Source: Trichoplax adhaerens (taxonomy: Eukaryota; Placozoa; Uniplacotomia; Trichoplacea; Trichoplacidae). Taken from it: a DNA stretch of 64,000 nt. This document shows, piece after piece, positions 1 to 13,479 of the stretch. Every line of letters begins with the position of its first letter. The stretch's first letter is position 1. A program made the position numbers and the translations under genes. The DNA lies in the NCBI RefSeq assembly GCF_000150275.1, contig NW_002060943.1, positions 7,572,066-7,636,065 of the forward strand, read 5' to 3'. The notes under the pieces are model-generated. The model made no database searches, was not told the DNA's origin, and saw only the letters and a program-made list of their open reading frames with translations.

Positions 1-84
1 ATAGTAGAGATTTAGATAAAATGTTAGCCAACCTAGTACACTTAGTTATTTCCTAGATAATGATACGTCGTATACAATACTTCA

Positions 85-575
85 TTACCGTCAATATTAT
101 TCTCCTGATCATCATGTTTATCATGATCATCGCTATCTTGCCCGTTTGAGGTCATAAATTTCTAATGTGAATTTAAAAGATGTACAGACAAAACTGATGT
201 CATAAGGCATACAGATTACAAGAAAGGTACCAAATTATTGATGTGAGATATATTTGTACGTATTAGTGTAAACTTACGAATAATTTGTTAATTTCTCTAC
301 TCAAGATATGCTGATTTTCTGCAAACTCGTAACTTATATATTCCAAATCTAACAACATACACGATATATGTTTAGTATGTGTCTAGTTAACTATAACATG
401 TATGGAATAATTTTAGTTTAATGCTGTGATAGTAGATCCAATTTATTGCAGATACAGTACGAGTAAAATTACCTTCACATATAACATTCATCGCATGCTT
501 CAGTAGTTTTTGGTTTTGCCTAGTACAAGCTAAAATAACCACCAAATAAGCAGCAATATCAAGTTTTGTCCTCAT
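85..575 (-). other. Possible C-terminal exons of NCAPH2
   Basis: A minus-strand open segment at about 575-466 reads KLDIAAYLVVILACTRQNQ and ends at a GTAATT donor. It loosely resembles the conserved C-terminal helix of the condensin H2 kleisin. It is continuous in frame with the end of exon 10 if the 66 bases between are not spliced out. About 150 residues expected between these two parts of the protein were not found. A second, acidic reading at about 170-85 (MTSNGQDSDDHDKHDD) is also open. Both assignments are tentative. Confidence 0.3.
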
Positions 576-634
576 CCTACTAATAGATACATTGCAAGTA
601 TAAAAAAATGGTTGATCTAAATACAGTAGCTTAC

Positions 635-3163
635 CAGCCCTGCTACAGAACTCTATAATGGATATGCCAGGTTGATTGCTTGTAATACTAATTTGTCCAC
701 GCTTTCGCTTACGAATGGCCTGGGTATCTATAGCAATATTTTTAGGTATGCGCCAATTTCGGCCTGTATCATAAGTAGTAATAGATTAATTGTTATGGAA
801 AGCGGTATATCAGTATAGTGATTTCACGTATTTGATATTTAAATGTGCTAGCTTACTGGCTTTGAATGCTCTTTCTGGAATGGCATCTTTGTCATGCGGA
901 TCGAGAACTTGCCATGCACTATCTTCAACGATAGGTTCTTGCTGTTATAAATGAACAGTAAAGTTTATCCGATTAAGTTTACATCAAAAGCAATAAAGTT
1001 TAAAACGTAACCAAAATTATATTCAGCTTATATTAAATCATCTACGAACTTCTATTGCCGGGTGTAGATCGTCCCTGAGTGTATCGTTAATTCCTCCGTT
1101 AAAAGTATTGTCATCGGAATTGAAACCTTATTTTAAACAACAGATACACGATAAGTTTAATTAAATAAAAAAGTTTTAACTAACGCAGTACATGCCATCA
1201 TTCATTAATACTAATAAATACCATCATTTTCGGGTATATCTTCATTCTCACCAGATATGAAGCTCTCATCTAACGCAAAATATTAAAATCTTACGTAATG
1301 GATTTACTCATATATAACCATATATATACATTAATTTATACTTGAAGAACATCTTGCATAAATCTGTTACTAAGTAAGTTATGTAATGAAAAAATGTAGA
1401 ATTCAATATAATTACTATTGTGGGTGGTAAATGGCATGATATTATTGTGACCACCATCATTTGCTAAGGTGAAGGCGTTCCTGTTGGCACGTGGCTGGAA
1501 GCTAGTATCAATAAGTAAAGCTCCAGAATGATGAATCACAGATGTATTGACTCTAAAATCTCCACGATTTCCCAGTACTTCTCCTCTACCACTGTTTACA
1601 ATATTTCATTCAGATATAGAAAATTGAAAGGAAATAAGTTAATATTTCCTAGGTATGTATCATACAAATGTGATTTACAGTTAAGGATATAAAAAGCACC
1701 TACAGAAAGTGATAATTTTAAAAATAAATATTTTAAATTCTTTCACTTATACGTAGGTAGTTGATACCTTAGTAATTGAACATCACTTTGTCTTTTATGA
1801 TTATCCGTCGGTAGTAATGATACAGGTGTTCGAAGACAAATATATGATGAAGTCCGATTTTCGAAATCTTCTTCTATCAGATCAATGTTGTTAGCCTCTT
1901 TGATATCATCTAATGAAATGAACTAAAAGAGAGACATTGACCCAAGATTATTTCAACTACAATGATACTAATTAATTTAATAAGATATTGATGCATTGAT
2001 TAAGCAAAACTTGACGACGTTATCTTCAAAATATAATGATGATCGAGTTTTGAAAAGATAAGAATGAAATTTAGACAAGTATACGTACATACGTATATAC
2101 GTATACAGTACTGTAATATAAATAATTTTCATGATTAAAAAGTTTTAACGTATAATTATTATTATACCTGCTCTTCTTGATTAAGCTTATGAAATGTAAC
2201 ATCCACATCTTTTCCTTCATCATCAACTGATGCTGGTTGTTTCTGACGTCTACATTGGTAATAATAATAGGTGCAAATGGTGTTAGAGTTACTGTATCGT
2301 TAGGGAAATGATTCATTTGTTAACTATGTGGAGTTTAAGAATTATAATTGCATTATACATACACACGACTATACTTATTACTTACTGTTTTTCAGCTATT
2401 AAATCAAGCGTTTGATAGACTAAAGTGTACAAGTATTCGATCTGGAAAGTAAGAATACATAGTCATCTCTTACATGACTGAATATTTAGAATAATTTTAC
2501 ATCTTATAATGCAGAGTACTACAGAGTTGATATCATGTCTAAGTTAAAGTAAGCAATTTTGAAATACAACGAATATTAGAAATGATCACAAAAGTAGTCA
2601 TGTTATTATAGCGAAATATAATCATGAAATAATCATACATACATACTGTACAAGTTAACATTAAATTAGCATTCTGTACACAATACTTCCAATGAGAAAA
2701 TTTTATTGCAATATTTCATTTGCTTGGCTACGTACCTTCCTACTGTATACGCTCGCTGAACCTTGAATTAATAGCGCAGCTTCGGCAAAATTTAAAAATG
2801 TTGTGCCTCCATCAAAAGTGAAGGTAATTTGTTCAAGCTATAGCATGATATGGAATAATTGAAATTAGAAAAGTTTGAATCCTGTACGACAATCCTATCG
2901 AATAGCACTTTCCATCATTAAAGTCAACTAGACTAAATAATATAACAGTACTTGTCATTTTAACCAACAACGGATGGCTACGTTTATCAGCAAAGGTAAT
3001 AACATAATAAGGAATGTAAAGTCACGGTCATAATTGATCATTGATTGATAATCACCTCATCTAAGTACTCTTCCAATTGTTTGGCAACATCGACTTCCCA
3101 ATTTTTAGCAAGATCACGAATGGGTTGTAATAAATAGGCATAACGGCCATCCTTATCCTCCAT
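635..3163 (-). CDS. NCAPH2: Condensin-2 complex subunit H2 (kleisin), N-terminal to middle exons
   Basis: This is the kleisin of condensin II, which joins the SMC2/SMC4 heads and recruits HEAT subunits for chromosome compaction in the nucleus. Ten phase-consistent exons were read on the minus strand: 3163-3056, 2837-2736, 2441-2386, 2249-2168, 1922-1768, 1591-1416, 1269-1222, 1126-1050, 941-857 and 763-635. They give about 339 residues. The N-terminus starts [20 protein letters not shown], close to the family N-terminus. The next exons carry the conserved AALLIQGSA block, [25 protein letters not shown] and the WQVLDPHD segment followed by a basic RKRKR stretch, in the family's usual order. 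The exon 8 donor (GTTCGT) is weak. The family is about 600 residues long, so a C-terminal half is expected further left. A candidate exon at about 465-575 and an acidic reading at about 85-170 may belong to it but could not be joined with confidence. The gene is divergent from the SR gene, with about 1.1 kb between the starts. Confidence 0.9.
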
Positions 3164-4240
3164 GGCTTTCTAAGCTGAATAGCCAACCAATCTTCCAACT
3201 AATCTAGATATAATAATGAGACATATTATAGGTCGTGCTTGGATCGTCTTTAAAATCACTGCTGATATACTGGACGTATACTGCAGGTTAAGCAGAACTA
3301 TATATACAATCAGTCATTTCATTCCTACTTTACTTATCTAGCCTGTACAACCGTGACAGTGACATTTCTATGCATACGTTATTTGAAATTTTATTAAATT
3401 GCTATCAAGATTAAACTAGTCAATAGTAAAATGGACATTTGTTCTCTAATCTGTCGATTTGTACTGTATGAACTGTATTATTAAATTATTCCTGTAGTTA
3501 TTCTTGTATCTATTTGGCATTCTCTGCGTCAAGGGTAACTATTTCAAATCGACTTGCTTGGATCAACCAATTCAAGTCGATGTTCTGGTAACAGCATAAG
3601 CACTATTCTAGCATCATTTGAGCATTAAATGACAGTCCACTAAATCATATTCTGGCCTCTGATAAAGACTACCTGAGTACAAAACAAGTCAAATGTTATT
3701 TTTTTGCACATTTTTTCTTACTCTCGATAGGATTAGGTTGATCAATTTTTCTTTAATGGATGCTCTTCCACTGGATGTTGGACGTCCAGTGAAATCTCGT
3801 CTGTCGTCTATTTGTATATTCCCGCCTTTTTGGTCTGGTGTGGATACAGTATGTAGTACTGTAAATTACAGTGTACAGTACTCCAGCGTACAGTGTATAG
3901 TACTCTATGCATTATTAGTAAAACTATCGAAAGTGATCTTTCATGTCTGCACGGTCTAGTGGATAGAGGCATGGCCATTGACCAGGCGCTTCTACTGGTT
4001 ATACTGTAGAGTTTGTCAGGACAGGACGGGACAGGACACCAGGACCAGAGGGATCAGTAAAAGGAAAGAAAGAGCCAGAGCTCAGGCGCATGGCGTGGCT
4101 GACCCTTCATACAGACTGTAGTGTTCGCTGTCACTGGTTAGGGTACGGTCACTAGGATGTGTGAACCTCAGGCCATTACCGCATCTTGGCCAGCATTGCC
4201 AGCCATCTTCCTTCGTCTCGAGCCGTGAAAAATTTGAATT
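3164..4240. other. Intergenic, shared upstream region of NCAPH2 and the SR gene
   Basis: This spacer separates two divergently transcribed genes. The open frame at 3693-3959 resembles no family I know and overlaps GTAC/TACAGT words, so I treat it as noncoding. No defined promoter element could be recognised. A bidirectional promoter is plausible from layout only. Confidence 0.5.
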
Positions 4241-7200
4241 ATGCCCCGTCGAAGGCAACTTTTTGTAGGCCGACTTCCTCGATCAACGTCATCGCGAGAT
4301 TTGGAAGATATCTTTTACCGATATGGCAGAATGACCCGATGCGATGTCAAAAGCGGTAAATTTTGTTCCAAGTAAAGTACTGATTGACGGAAATGCAATT
4401 GATTTTTTCTGTGACTACTCACTGTAGTGCTCAGTGAACAACCAATTCTTCGTTCGTTTTGGTCATTTATTTTGAAAATGGATGACAGATGAACGGTTCT
4501 ACAAATATTTCCAACGTTTTATTATCCATTACAAGCTAATAATTTATAGCTAAAATGACAGAGAATGAAAGTTTTAACTGCGCTTCGTAAGGGAACGCTA
4601 AAAGAAAATTCTCCTTTTCATAGACTGTACATTAGGTATTCTTTCTTTCTTTGATACGGCGGTGATCAACCACCTCAGCTGAGTCATCTACTCTAATCAA
4701 TACGAATACTAGGTTGCTGTAGTAGTTCATTTGTGACTTTTTTATTTGCATACAGTACACTCACTCAAAATAATAAGGTTGAAATAGTAGTAATCCGATA
4801 TAAAATTAGCTTGACATATTTCCGACATTGGATACAGTACTGTATACTGTACTCAAATCAAGGACTACGAAAGGAAAAAGACAATGCCAAACACCAATCA
4901 CTAGTCAATTTTTATGCCATGAGGCAGGTTGTAGTTATTACTAACTTTTAACCAACCATGAGCCAGCTATCATTAATTAACTAGAGTGCTATCCATGCCT
5001 ATGGTAGACTTTCACTTTGCAAGAAATATTTATAGGAGATTATCTCGAACTTCAGCACAACTTGTATTATTGTACACTAGAGTAGATATTGGAAGCTTGA
5101 AATGATGATTTATTTATGCCAACTGTACAAGTCATCGTCACTGTAGTTACTCAAAACATTACTTATGGTGTATACTCTGAAGTGATTTAGCATCTTTAAA
5201 CATTTCTTGGTCGTTTTACGATAATACGAATGTCCATAAAATACTGAAATTTCACTAAATTCAATGGAGCAATTGAGATTGACATTTATCATTACAAATG
5301 TACCCACGAGATGATATCTGATAAGTAAATAATACAGTACAGTTGGATGCCACTTTTGCTTGTCTTTTTGAGTTCTTTATGTCTATTCTTATTGAAAATT
5401 TTTATTTTATGGCTAATCTAACAAATTAAAGGATAATAATCTTTTAGAATTTCACTATTTATACAAACTTTCATTCTTGCCGTTGCCGACCTACACTAAC
5501 TAATTAATCAGATCGATAACGACAAGCCTGTGTAGACGCGAAAGGGTAATATCGTTGGCTAATAATTAACTTAATATCATTTTACCCTATTTATATGTTA
5601 ATCGAACTATTCCTTCTATCAACCATTTTTTAACTCATGGATTGTGATAAAGGACCTGGGCTAGGTAGGAACGTAAGCCAATTAAATCTACTATATCCAA
5701 TGTACATTGAGCAGTAATAATTATTATATGTATTGACTGACACCATCGTAAGTGTGTGGCTGTAAACTGATTAAGAAGTTACTGTTATACGCGTCCATAT
5801 CGAGTCGTTGTCATTGAGTACCTTACTATCAAATACATACTATTCTAGCTTAACTAGTCAGTTATTATCTGCAATGCTGTCTGTATTACATAAGCCAATA
5901 GTAAATCAAAATACAATTTCTATGCGCGTGTTGATGTAACCGCTATATTACGGCTTTACTACTGTACTTTACTATGCAGCATATTGTAAAGTACTCTATA
6001 GTTTCTAAATTTATTTCCTATCTCTTTAATAGCATATGGCTTTGTCGAATATGAAGATCCGCGCGATGCTGAGGTAAATAAGACCCTGCACACTAGGGGA
6101 AGTAAAATGTTACGTGATTGTATCTAACGCAATTGCCAACATTAATGCTATGAGATCACATTAACCAAGTAAAATTGTTTTAGAGCGAATAGCAATTTAA
6201 ATGCAATATCATGGTATAGCTATATATGCTCAAGGTGGCAATAATTGGTGGCTTATTTATTTTCTGCTAAATACGGGCATTATAAGAAATGTTAGAAATT
6301 GTAGCATAGAATGCTCTACTTGTGTTAAATTAGTAAGCTTCTTTTTATAGCGTAATTTCGTTAATAGAGTTACAATAGATGGCTTAGTTAGATGGTATAG
6401 CTTTTAACTATTTTACCGAGAATTCTTCGCTGGCATTAGACAGCTTGTATTTACGTTTACGCTAGTTTACGCGTAAACGGTAGTACAAATGGGACTGTTC
6501 CATGATTTCAATTCGTATTCATCTAATCTCAAGTATGATAATATATTGTATAGCACTTTCATACATTTCGCAGTGCTTAAAATGAAATTGGATGATAAAT
6601 TGAGTCAGAACAAAGATAAAATACTATGGTAATGTCAATAAGAATAGGTATGATGATTCTATTATACGAGTAATTATACAGCTACCATCACTACTTTTAC
6701 GGCCAACTATTGTAGCAGGTGAAGTCATTGATGAAGCTAATGCTGATTAGACTATATAAAAGTTAACAGTAAAATACTGCTTATGAATTAGTACAGTAAA
6801 TATCAACAATCAACTACTATACAAATTGTAATACTTGCTTGTTTTAGTACTAATATTAATTGTATTTTTTACATAAAATGCTAAAACTTACCAATTATAT
6901 TACAGAGTACAGCGATTTCAGACAATATTACAGAAATGAAGATCTTCATATGCTTAACAGATCTTATCGCATACACCAAACAGAGTTACTTTCTAACTTA
7001 ACCACGGCTCGCTAGCTTTGCCTTAATACTTCAGAGTCTTTAATTGCTTTCGCTAAAATAAGCTTAACATCGTATTATATAATTTTGACTCGGTAATACA
7101 GAATTATAGTTGCCATATAAAGCAATGGTAGGATATGATCGTGCAGTCTTGTACTTTTTCTCAGCAAGTTCGGACTTTCTCTTGTCTGAAATATTTTGTA

Positions 7201-9947
7201 GATTGATTATTAGTTGCTTACCAATTACTAACTAGTAATATATTTGATTTATCAGTCTGACATCGTTGGCTTTCAGTAAAAGTACTACATACATATCTAT
7301 GGCATAAATAAAATATTGTTTGGCAACATACGTGTACAGCTAGATTTGCGAGATCAAACAGCTGCAGTACAAGAAATTACTGTAATATCAGCATTTGACA
7401 AAGTGCTAGTAGATTGTCATCTCATGATAACTTTCTGTATTGATGTTAGTGTTTTAAAGTGATTACTAGTAAACGATGCTGTAATGTAAATATTCTTGAC
7501 ATAGTAACATAGATACTGAGATTGCGGTGCTATTCTTTGCCATAAATGTCTTGAATTAAGATTAGCCTTTCTCTGTCGTTATCATTGCCAAGACAGTCCT
7601 TCCTATGCCGTTGCCTTTATGCCTCCTACATTGCCTAATACCAGCCTTCTCCTTAACTACAACTTATAAATCCACTGACAAGTTAGCTTTATTCATGCAT
7701 TTTACAGATTACTGGTGCAATATCCGAACCGTGCGGTATTTTTAGTAACATTGTGCATGTTTTTTGGCAGATGCTTTGAATATCATTTACTGCTTTCATT
7801 GTATTCGTATACTGTATTTGATTTATCCGTGTCAATATATTCTCAATTAAAAATAGATGTCGATTAGTCTACCGCGACTCTCAAATTTTTCTAAGATTTA
7901 CTATATAATTACCTCAGTCGGAATCATTTATTGAAGATAGCGACTTAATTTACTTAAAGTATATATTGATATAGTCTTCGTGAATCTCTGGTGACGAAAT
8001 GGTAAACGCTGAAAAAGCATTGATGATGTTGTCTAATATTCTTTATCCTGTCTTTATTGCATCCCTGATTCTTATATGATATCACTTATACACTGCAGAG
8101 AAATTGCTTTCTTAATAAGAATTTGGGATTTTTATATAGGATGCGATGCACTATGAACATGGGAGAGATGTTGGTGGGTCTCGAATAGTAGTCGAATGGA
8201 CAAGGAGTAGAGAAGTAAGTTGCTTTCTTTTAGATACACATACGCATACTGTACTTTTGCTAATATAGAGCAATTGCTGTAAATACTTTCATATATTTAA
8301 TTCTGTCATGCTATTACTTCATAACACGGGTTCTTATTATGCGTATTGACAGGATTATTCATCTGATAGGCGATCACCTCGTAAGTAATCTTATTTTAAA
8401 ACTAGTATAGCTATCCTTTACTGCAGCCAGTACAATTTGAAGAATGATCTTCTAAAGTTTTAATTAGCTTTGACATGTTTTTTATTACTCTTTGTTAGGT
8501 TCATATCGGCGTCGGTACGTGTTGGTTGATACCAATATCGCGTTAATAAAATTTAAATTCTTGATAATTTCGTTACAGTCTTTACTATAGCTTACGATTG
8601 ATAAGTATGTTATCTTTTAAATTTTATAATAATATTTTAAATTTTAAATTTTTATCTCTTTATTAGGTCTCCTTCACCTTTTGCAAGGTAATGCCTGATA
8701 CTATTTTTGATATCGTGTCATGGTAAATGGCTATCTAACGTAATGCATGATATTATAAATATGCATATTTATAGGAGAAGATCTCGTACCCGATCTCGCT
8801 CTAGAGATCGTAGAAGATCATATTCTAGATCTAGATCTGGAAGTTCTGACCGTTATGACTCTAGGAAAAAGAATAGTTCCAGAAGGGACAGGTATGATCA
8901 CCTTGAATTGATCTCATTACAGTATTGATAACTTAAAGAATGCGTAAAATAAAACGGAGTGTCATTTCCCTTTCTCTGACTAAAGATTAATTTGATTGCT
9001 TTTCAATCTCTAGATCTTTGACGCCACAACGCCGAAGGTAGTCCTGTTTTCATTATAATATATTTTCTATTACGTTTGGTAATCATTTCCATAATTTTTA
9101 ATGTAGGAGACATTCCCGATCGAGATCTCGCTCTAGTTCTGATAGGGATAGTAGAAGGAAAGAAAGTGACAGAAGAGAGAGGTTAGTTGCATGTTTTCTA
9201 GCAATGCAAATTCGAACTGATTTTGTGATGTACGTTTTGATATCACTACTATGTTAACTCATTTAGATCAAGAAGTGAGAGAGGATCTGCTAAGAAAAAT
9301 TCTGGATCTCGATCTAAATCCAGGTAATGTACGAAATTTTTTCTGAATTCCTGCAACATAACGTAATAATAAGCTACAGCACAATTCTTCTCATTCCTAT
9401 TTTGAGCTGTTATCCTGCAATAGATTAACCGTAATAAATTTTTGTATTTGATATTATGTGCTTTATATTTATCAGATCAAGATCTAGCTCGAAATCAAAG
9501 TCTAGGTAATACTTGCAGATAATTCAGTCTTTCCTTCATTTTTCAATTATTAATGCAATATCCTTAGCTAATCTCCTTCCGTTTAGATCTAGATCGCCTT
9601 CGCCGAAGCGATATTCAAGGTAGGATCGATCGATCAATGCAGTTTATAGATTAACTGACCAGCTATAATGATCTAAGGTCTGGATCATGCGCGTTCGAAA
9701 GTTTCTTTGAGTAATACCTTACTTTATCAATTTATTTAGGTCGCGATCTCGAAGCCCACCTTCTCGCTCGCGTTCAGCATCACGGTACTGGATTAATTAT
9801 TGTATTTAAAAATTTTTTATCGTTATGGTCTTATCAATTGTAACGTACAGTTTCTGCGATATTGATTATTATAATACTGTTTGTATTATAATTATAAGGG
9901 AACGCCGCAGTCGAAGTGTGTCAAAGGATTCTAGATCCGATCATTAA
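4241..9947 (+). CDS. Serine/arginine-rich splicing factor, single RRM plus RS domain
   Basis: The product is a 241-residue SR protein, a nuclear pre-mRNA splicing regulator that binds exonic enhancers through an RRM and contacts spliceosomal proteins through the RS tail. Fourteen exons join without a frame break: 4241-4355, 6033-6073, 8140-8214, 8353-8380, 8499-8514, 8667-8687, 8775-8891, 9014-9037, 9107-9181, 9267-9323, 9476-9505, 9587-9619, 9740-9784 and 9899-9947. RNP2 (LFVGRL, residues 7-12) and RNP1 (YGFVEYED, about 40-47) are present. The RRM ends with GGSRIVVEWTRSRE, as in SRSF4/5/6-like and plant RS-type proteins. There is no second RRM. The rest is RS/SR dipeptide-rich and ends SRSDH. 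Exons 6-13 are all short, phase 2 to phase 2, and multiples of three. Introns 1 and 2 are long (about 1.7 and 2.1 kb) and the others short. Which SR subfamily it belongs to is not settled. Confidence 0.92.
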
Positions 9948-11451
9948 GACAAGCACTTGTAACAATCGTACAATTTGGATGACTTATGAATACACCTGTT
10001 CCATACCCGCCTGTAGATGATTATTAACCGAAAATATTAGCAGAAAGTTTCGAATTTCTGATATATGGGTAGTATTTAACCACTGTTACGAGACCTCGCT
10101 AAATGCTATAAATATGTGTTTCCTGACACATAATGTGGTTCTTAATATTTTATGATGGATTTTATATGATTGCCCTTTAATTATGAAAAGCGTTGTATTA
10201 CGATCTTTCAGTTAAAATAGTAGTTGAGTCTTTAATTTAAACTTAATGTTACACAGAAGCAGAAGGTACTGCAATGAGATGATTGTTTAGGTCATTCAAG
10301 GTAAAGATTGGACCTTATTTATGTCGACCTTGTAAGATTGCAGGGTAGATGTGGATAATTAAGGATCATAATACCGATGTATATCCCTAGTTTTTAAGAT
10401 AATATTAGGCAACTTGCATAACGATCTTATTAGTTGAATAAAAATTTTAAGTTCTTGAAATGTTCAAGTGGAATAGCGATTTACTCGATCCATATGAAAT
10501 ATTATAAAAAATTGAGAGATTCTAATAAGGTTGAAATCTTGTAATGTGTTGACGTAAGGTGATTTAACTTACTCAACTTCTACTTAACATATATGCATAT
10601 ATAAGGAATGGGTCGTAGCATGCATTGCCAAGGTATTAGATTACAGTATGAGTCATATGCAATTCTTTATTACAATTACGGTACTGTACTGTATATTTAG
10701 ATTTGAAAAGGCATTTACATACCCACCTACTGTATATAATAGGAAATTGTGTACAAATAACATCCTTATGAAGAATGAATACTAGCGATCTTGAGATGAT
10801 GTCAGCAATAGGTACTAAGTAAAGTATTGTAAAGCTGTAGGTTGATAAAAGCAGGACTTGTTCAAAATCTAAAAAGAACCACAGTACTATACGGTCTAAT
10901 TTTTATATCTTGTTTCTCTTTAAAATTTTATTAATTCCAGTAAGCACCGCTCATTTGCGTACGATATCAAACTGTACAGTACTAGGCAGTAGGCACTCAC
11001 CTCTATTATTAGATTGCTATTATGAGCCGGTAAATAAGAGTGAAATTGATCATTTAGTTGCCTATTGGTAAACTATTGCTCATGAAACCTAGGCCATGGC
11101 TGCAAACTAATTAATTCCAGGATGGAATGCATGTACATTGTACAGCTGTAATGGAAATATGGAAATAGAATCTAGTACGCGCAATATGAGAAGCTGCTGC
11201 TGACTCAAGGTTTGGAAGCAATCTCAAGCCAGTAGCGTAGGTGAGTTAACGCGGTAGTCGGAATCTATTACTGACAGAGTACTATACCCTACACAACCCT
11301 ACGGTATGTTACTAGTTCAGTGTATTGTACAAATACTCGACAGTCACAGTTGCTGTCTGTCGGTAGCCGGTGGGCTTTACCACTCTCGAGTCTGGACGGC
11401 GATCACGTTAAGGTTTAGGAGGTTGGAGCCTGCTGGAGGATTACTGGGAAA
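9948..11451. other. 3' flank of the SR gene and upstream region of ILRUN
   Basis: AT-rich DNA with no convincing coding exon. An AATAAA-type hexamer near 10437 could serve the SR transcript. GTACTGTA words occur near 10683 and 10972. Nothing else was recognised. Confidence 0.45.
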
Positions 11452-13479
11452 ATGGCAGACGATCTAATGCAGAAATTTAGTGTGTTAGGCACTACAGATC
11501 ATGATATACTCATCAAGCAATTGCAAGAATACTTAAACTACCAGTTGAGTCCTTCTGGATGTGAATTCTTCTTGGATATGAATAACTGGTAAGGCATAGA
11601 AGCAGAGTAATCGTAATCGCCGATCCGATCGGCTTAGCACGCGCTGTACGTAAGAAGTTATAACAGTAGTACTATGGACTATTGTACAATTAGCATGCAC
11701 AAAGGTTGTGTCTTGATTCTATATGCAATCCAATGATTTAGAAAGATACTATAGTTGTTGATCACAGTTTTAATAATGATAGAATCCAATCCGATCGTAT
11801 ATTATATGCCCATAGTCATCATTTTGATCAGTTCTATCCTAAAATGATGATCAACATACCGTATAGTTTCTTTTCTTTTGGTTACTATGCAAAATTGATA
11901 TGTCATCAAGAGTCATCATTTTAAAAAGTTCGATTTCGAGCTTAGTTTATTTCCATTGGCTCGATATGCTAATCTATATCATCTAATACTGTACGTTTGA
12001 TCTTTCTTTTTTTAGGAATTTACAGGTAATTCTTTAATCGATTCGGCTATAGACATTGAAATTGACACGATTGACTCTTACGCAATATAATAACAAGAGA
12101 AAAAAATCTATCTTTCAAAAAATGAATCGACAAGACTTAAGTTGCACGGTTCATTTCCGGATTATTGTAAAACATTTCCTAGCCCTGCAGTATTGTATGC
12201 TTAGACTGCTGTTATGACTGCATTTTTTAGTACTACTTGCTGCTATTTCAGTTTTAATGTTATTATCACTATACCGTACCTAATGTTGGAATTGGTATGC
12301 TGTAACGACGTAAATTGCTTGTTAGGAAGTACGTTCTGTAGATTCCAACTCTTTTCTTTATCCCACGTACAACTATAGTTGGCTTTAGGATCTTATTTTG
12401 ATTATAATGCTCCAACTGAGTATTTGCCATCAATGACGTTTATTCAAGACGTAACTATTGGTGAAGGGGAATCTGTTCAACCAAACACTCAATTTGTTAA
12501 GACGTGGCGGATTCAAAATTCAGGTTCAAACTATTTTTACTTAAGATATAATAGCTACCATCTACTTTTAATTTAGAAGAGACAGTAGGGCATTACGCAA
12601 ATAGATAGTACAGCATTTTACTAGTACTTATTGTTTTAATCTGGTATTCCTAAGTCATATCCATACTCTCGTTAAGGATTGTTGTCATTCTCTATTTTCA
12701 ATTACTGAGCAAAGTCCACACTAGCTCAAGTTCTTGCCACTCGTAGCATCGCTATTTCAATAATAAATTATATAAGGGAATAAACGATATAAATTACGAT
12801 TGCTTATTAAATAATAACTCCTCGATGCTAATAATTATAATGAATATGGATGCAGCTTAAGATTAATTTTGTTTTATTATCATTTTATTTAATATTGTAG
12901 GTCAGAAAAGGTGGCCAGATTCGGTTAGACTAAGGTTTATTGGAGGTGATCAGTTAGGACCTTCCCATGAAGTTCGTGTACAGTCACATGATGCACAAGA
13001 GATAGGAGATGTTAGCGTAGTTATGATTTCACCCAATCAACCAGGAACATTTCAGGGTCGTTGGAGAATGGCAACACAAGAAGGTCTCTTTTTTGGAGGT
13101 AAATACATGTATATTTTATGCTTTTTTTAAGTGGCAGCTCATTGCGATATATCACCTTCTAAACTAAACATTCTCGTTTGATTTGGATAAAAATTCAGAC
13201 ATCATTTGGGTCATCATTAGCGTCGAAAATTCAGGTTTATTGGGTCTAACGCAGCAGTTATCTTACATTAATACAAGGGATAATGGAGAGACAACAATGG
13301 AACATCACGATACTACAGATTTTAATCCCTTTGGTCGTGTTGGAGCCACTTCGACAGAAGCAGTTTTTAGTCAGCAAGCTTCATCATCATATCCTACCTT
13401 AATAAAACCCCAATCACTTCCGGATGAAGACGTTAGTAGTACTATACCTAATGAGAGATTCTATTATTATATTAAATAA
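11452..13479 (+). CDS. ILRUN: ILRUN (C6orf106-like), UBA-like and NBR1-like FW domain protein
   Basis: In vertebrates ILRUN is a regulator that binds p300/CBP-IRF3 and dampens antiviral and inflammatory transcription; the role in this animal is unknown. Five exons (11452-11588, 12016-12025, 12379-12523, 12901-13098, 13199-13479) give 256 residues, against 298 in human. The N-terminal UBA-like domain (residues 1 to about 60) contains LMQKFSVLGTTDHD and FFLDMNNW, near-identical to the vertebrate protein. The FW (four-tryptophan, NBR1-like) domain follows, with TIGEGESVQPNTQFVKTWRI and later QGRWRMATQEG and DIIWVIISVE. The tail after about residue 185 has the conserved NPFG motif and is otherwise poorly conserved and shorter. 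Exon 2 is only 10 nt, and its existence rests on splice phase and on the conserved NLQ tripeptide. The gene is convergent with METTL15. Confidence 0.95.
12016..12025 (+). other. ILRUN: 10-nt microexon of ILRUN
   Basis: The bases after TTTTTTTAG read G AAT TTA CAG and precede GTAATT. They complete the split Trp codon of exon 1 and add Asn-Leu-Gln, which is the sequence at this point in the vertebrate protein. Without them the reading frame does not join. Confidence 0.8.

Noticed and set aside
3940..4020. tRNA-like stretch with GTCTAGTGGATAGAGGC
   Set aside because: I could not form a full cloverleaf with T-arm and acceptor pairing.
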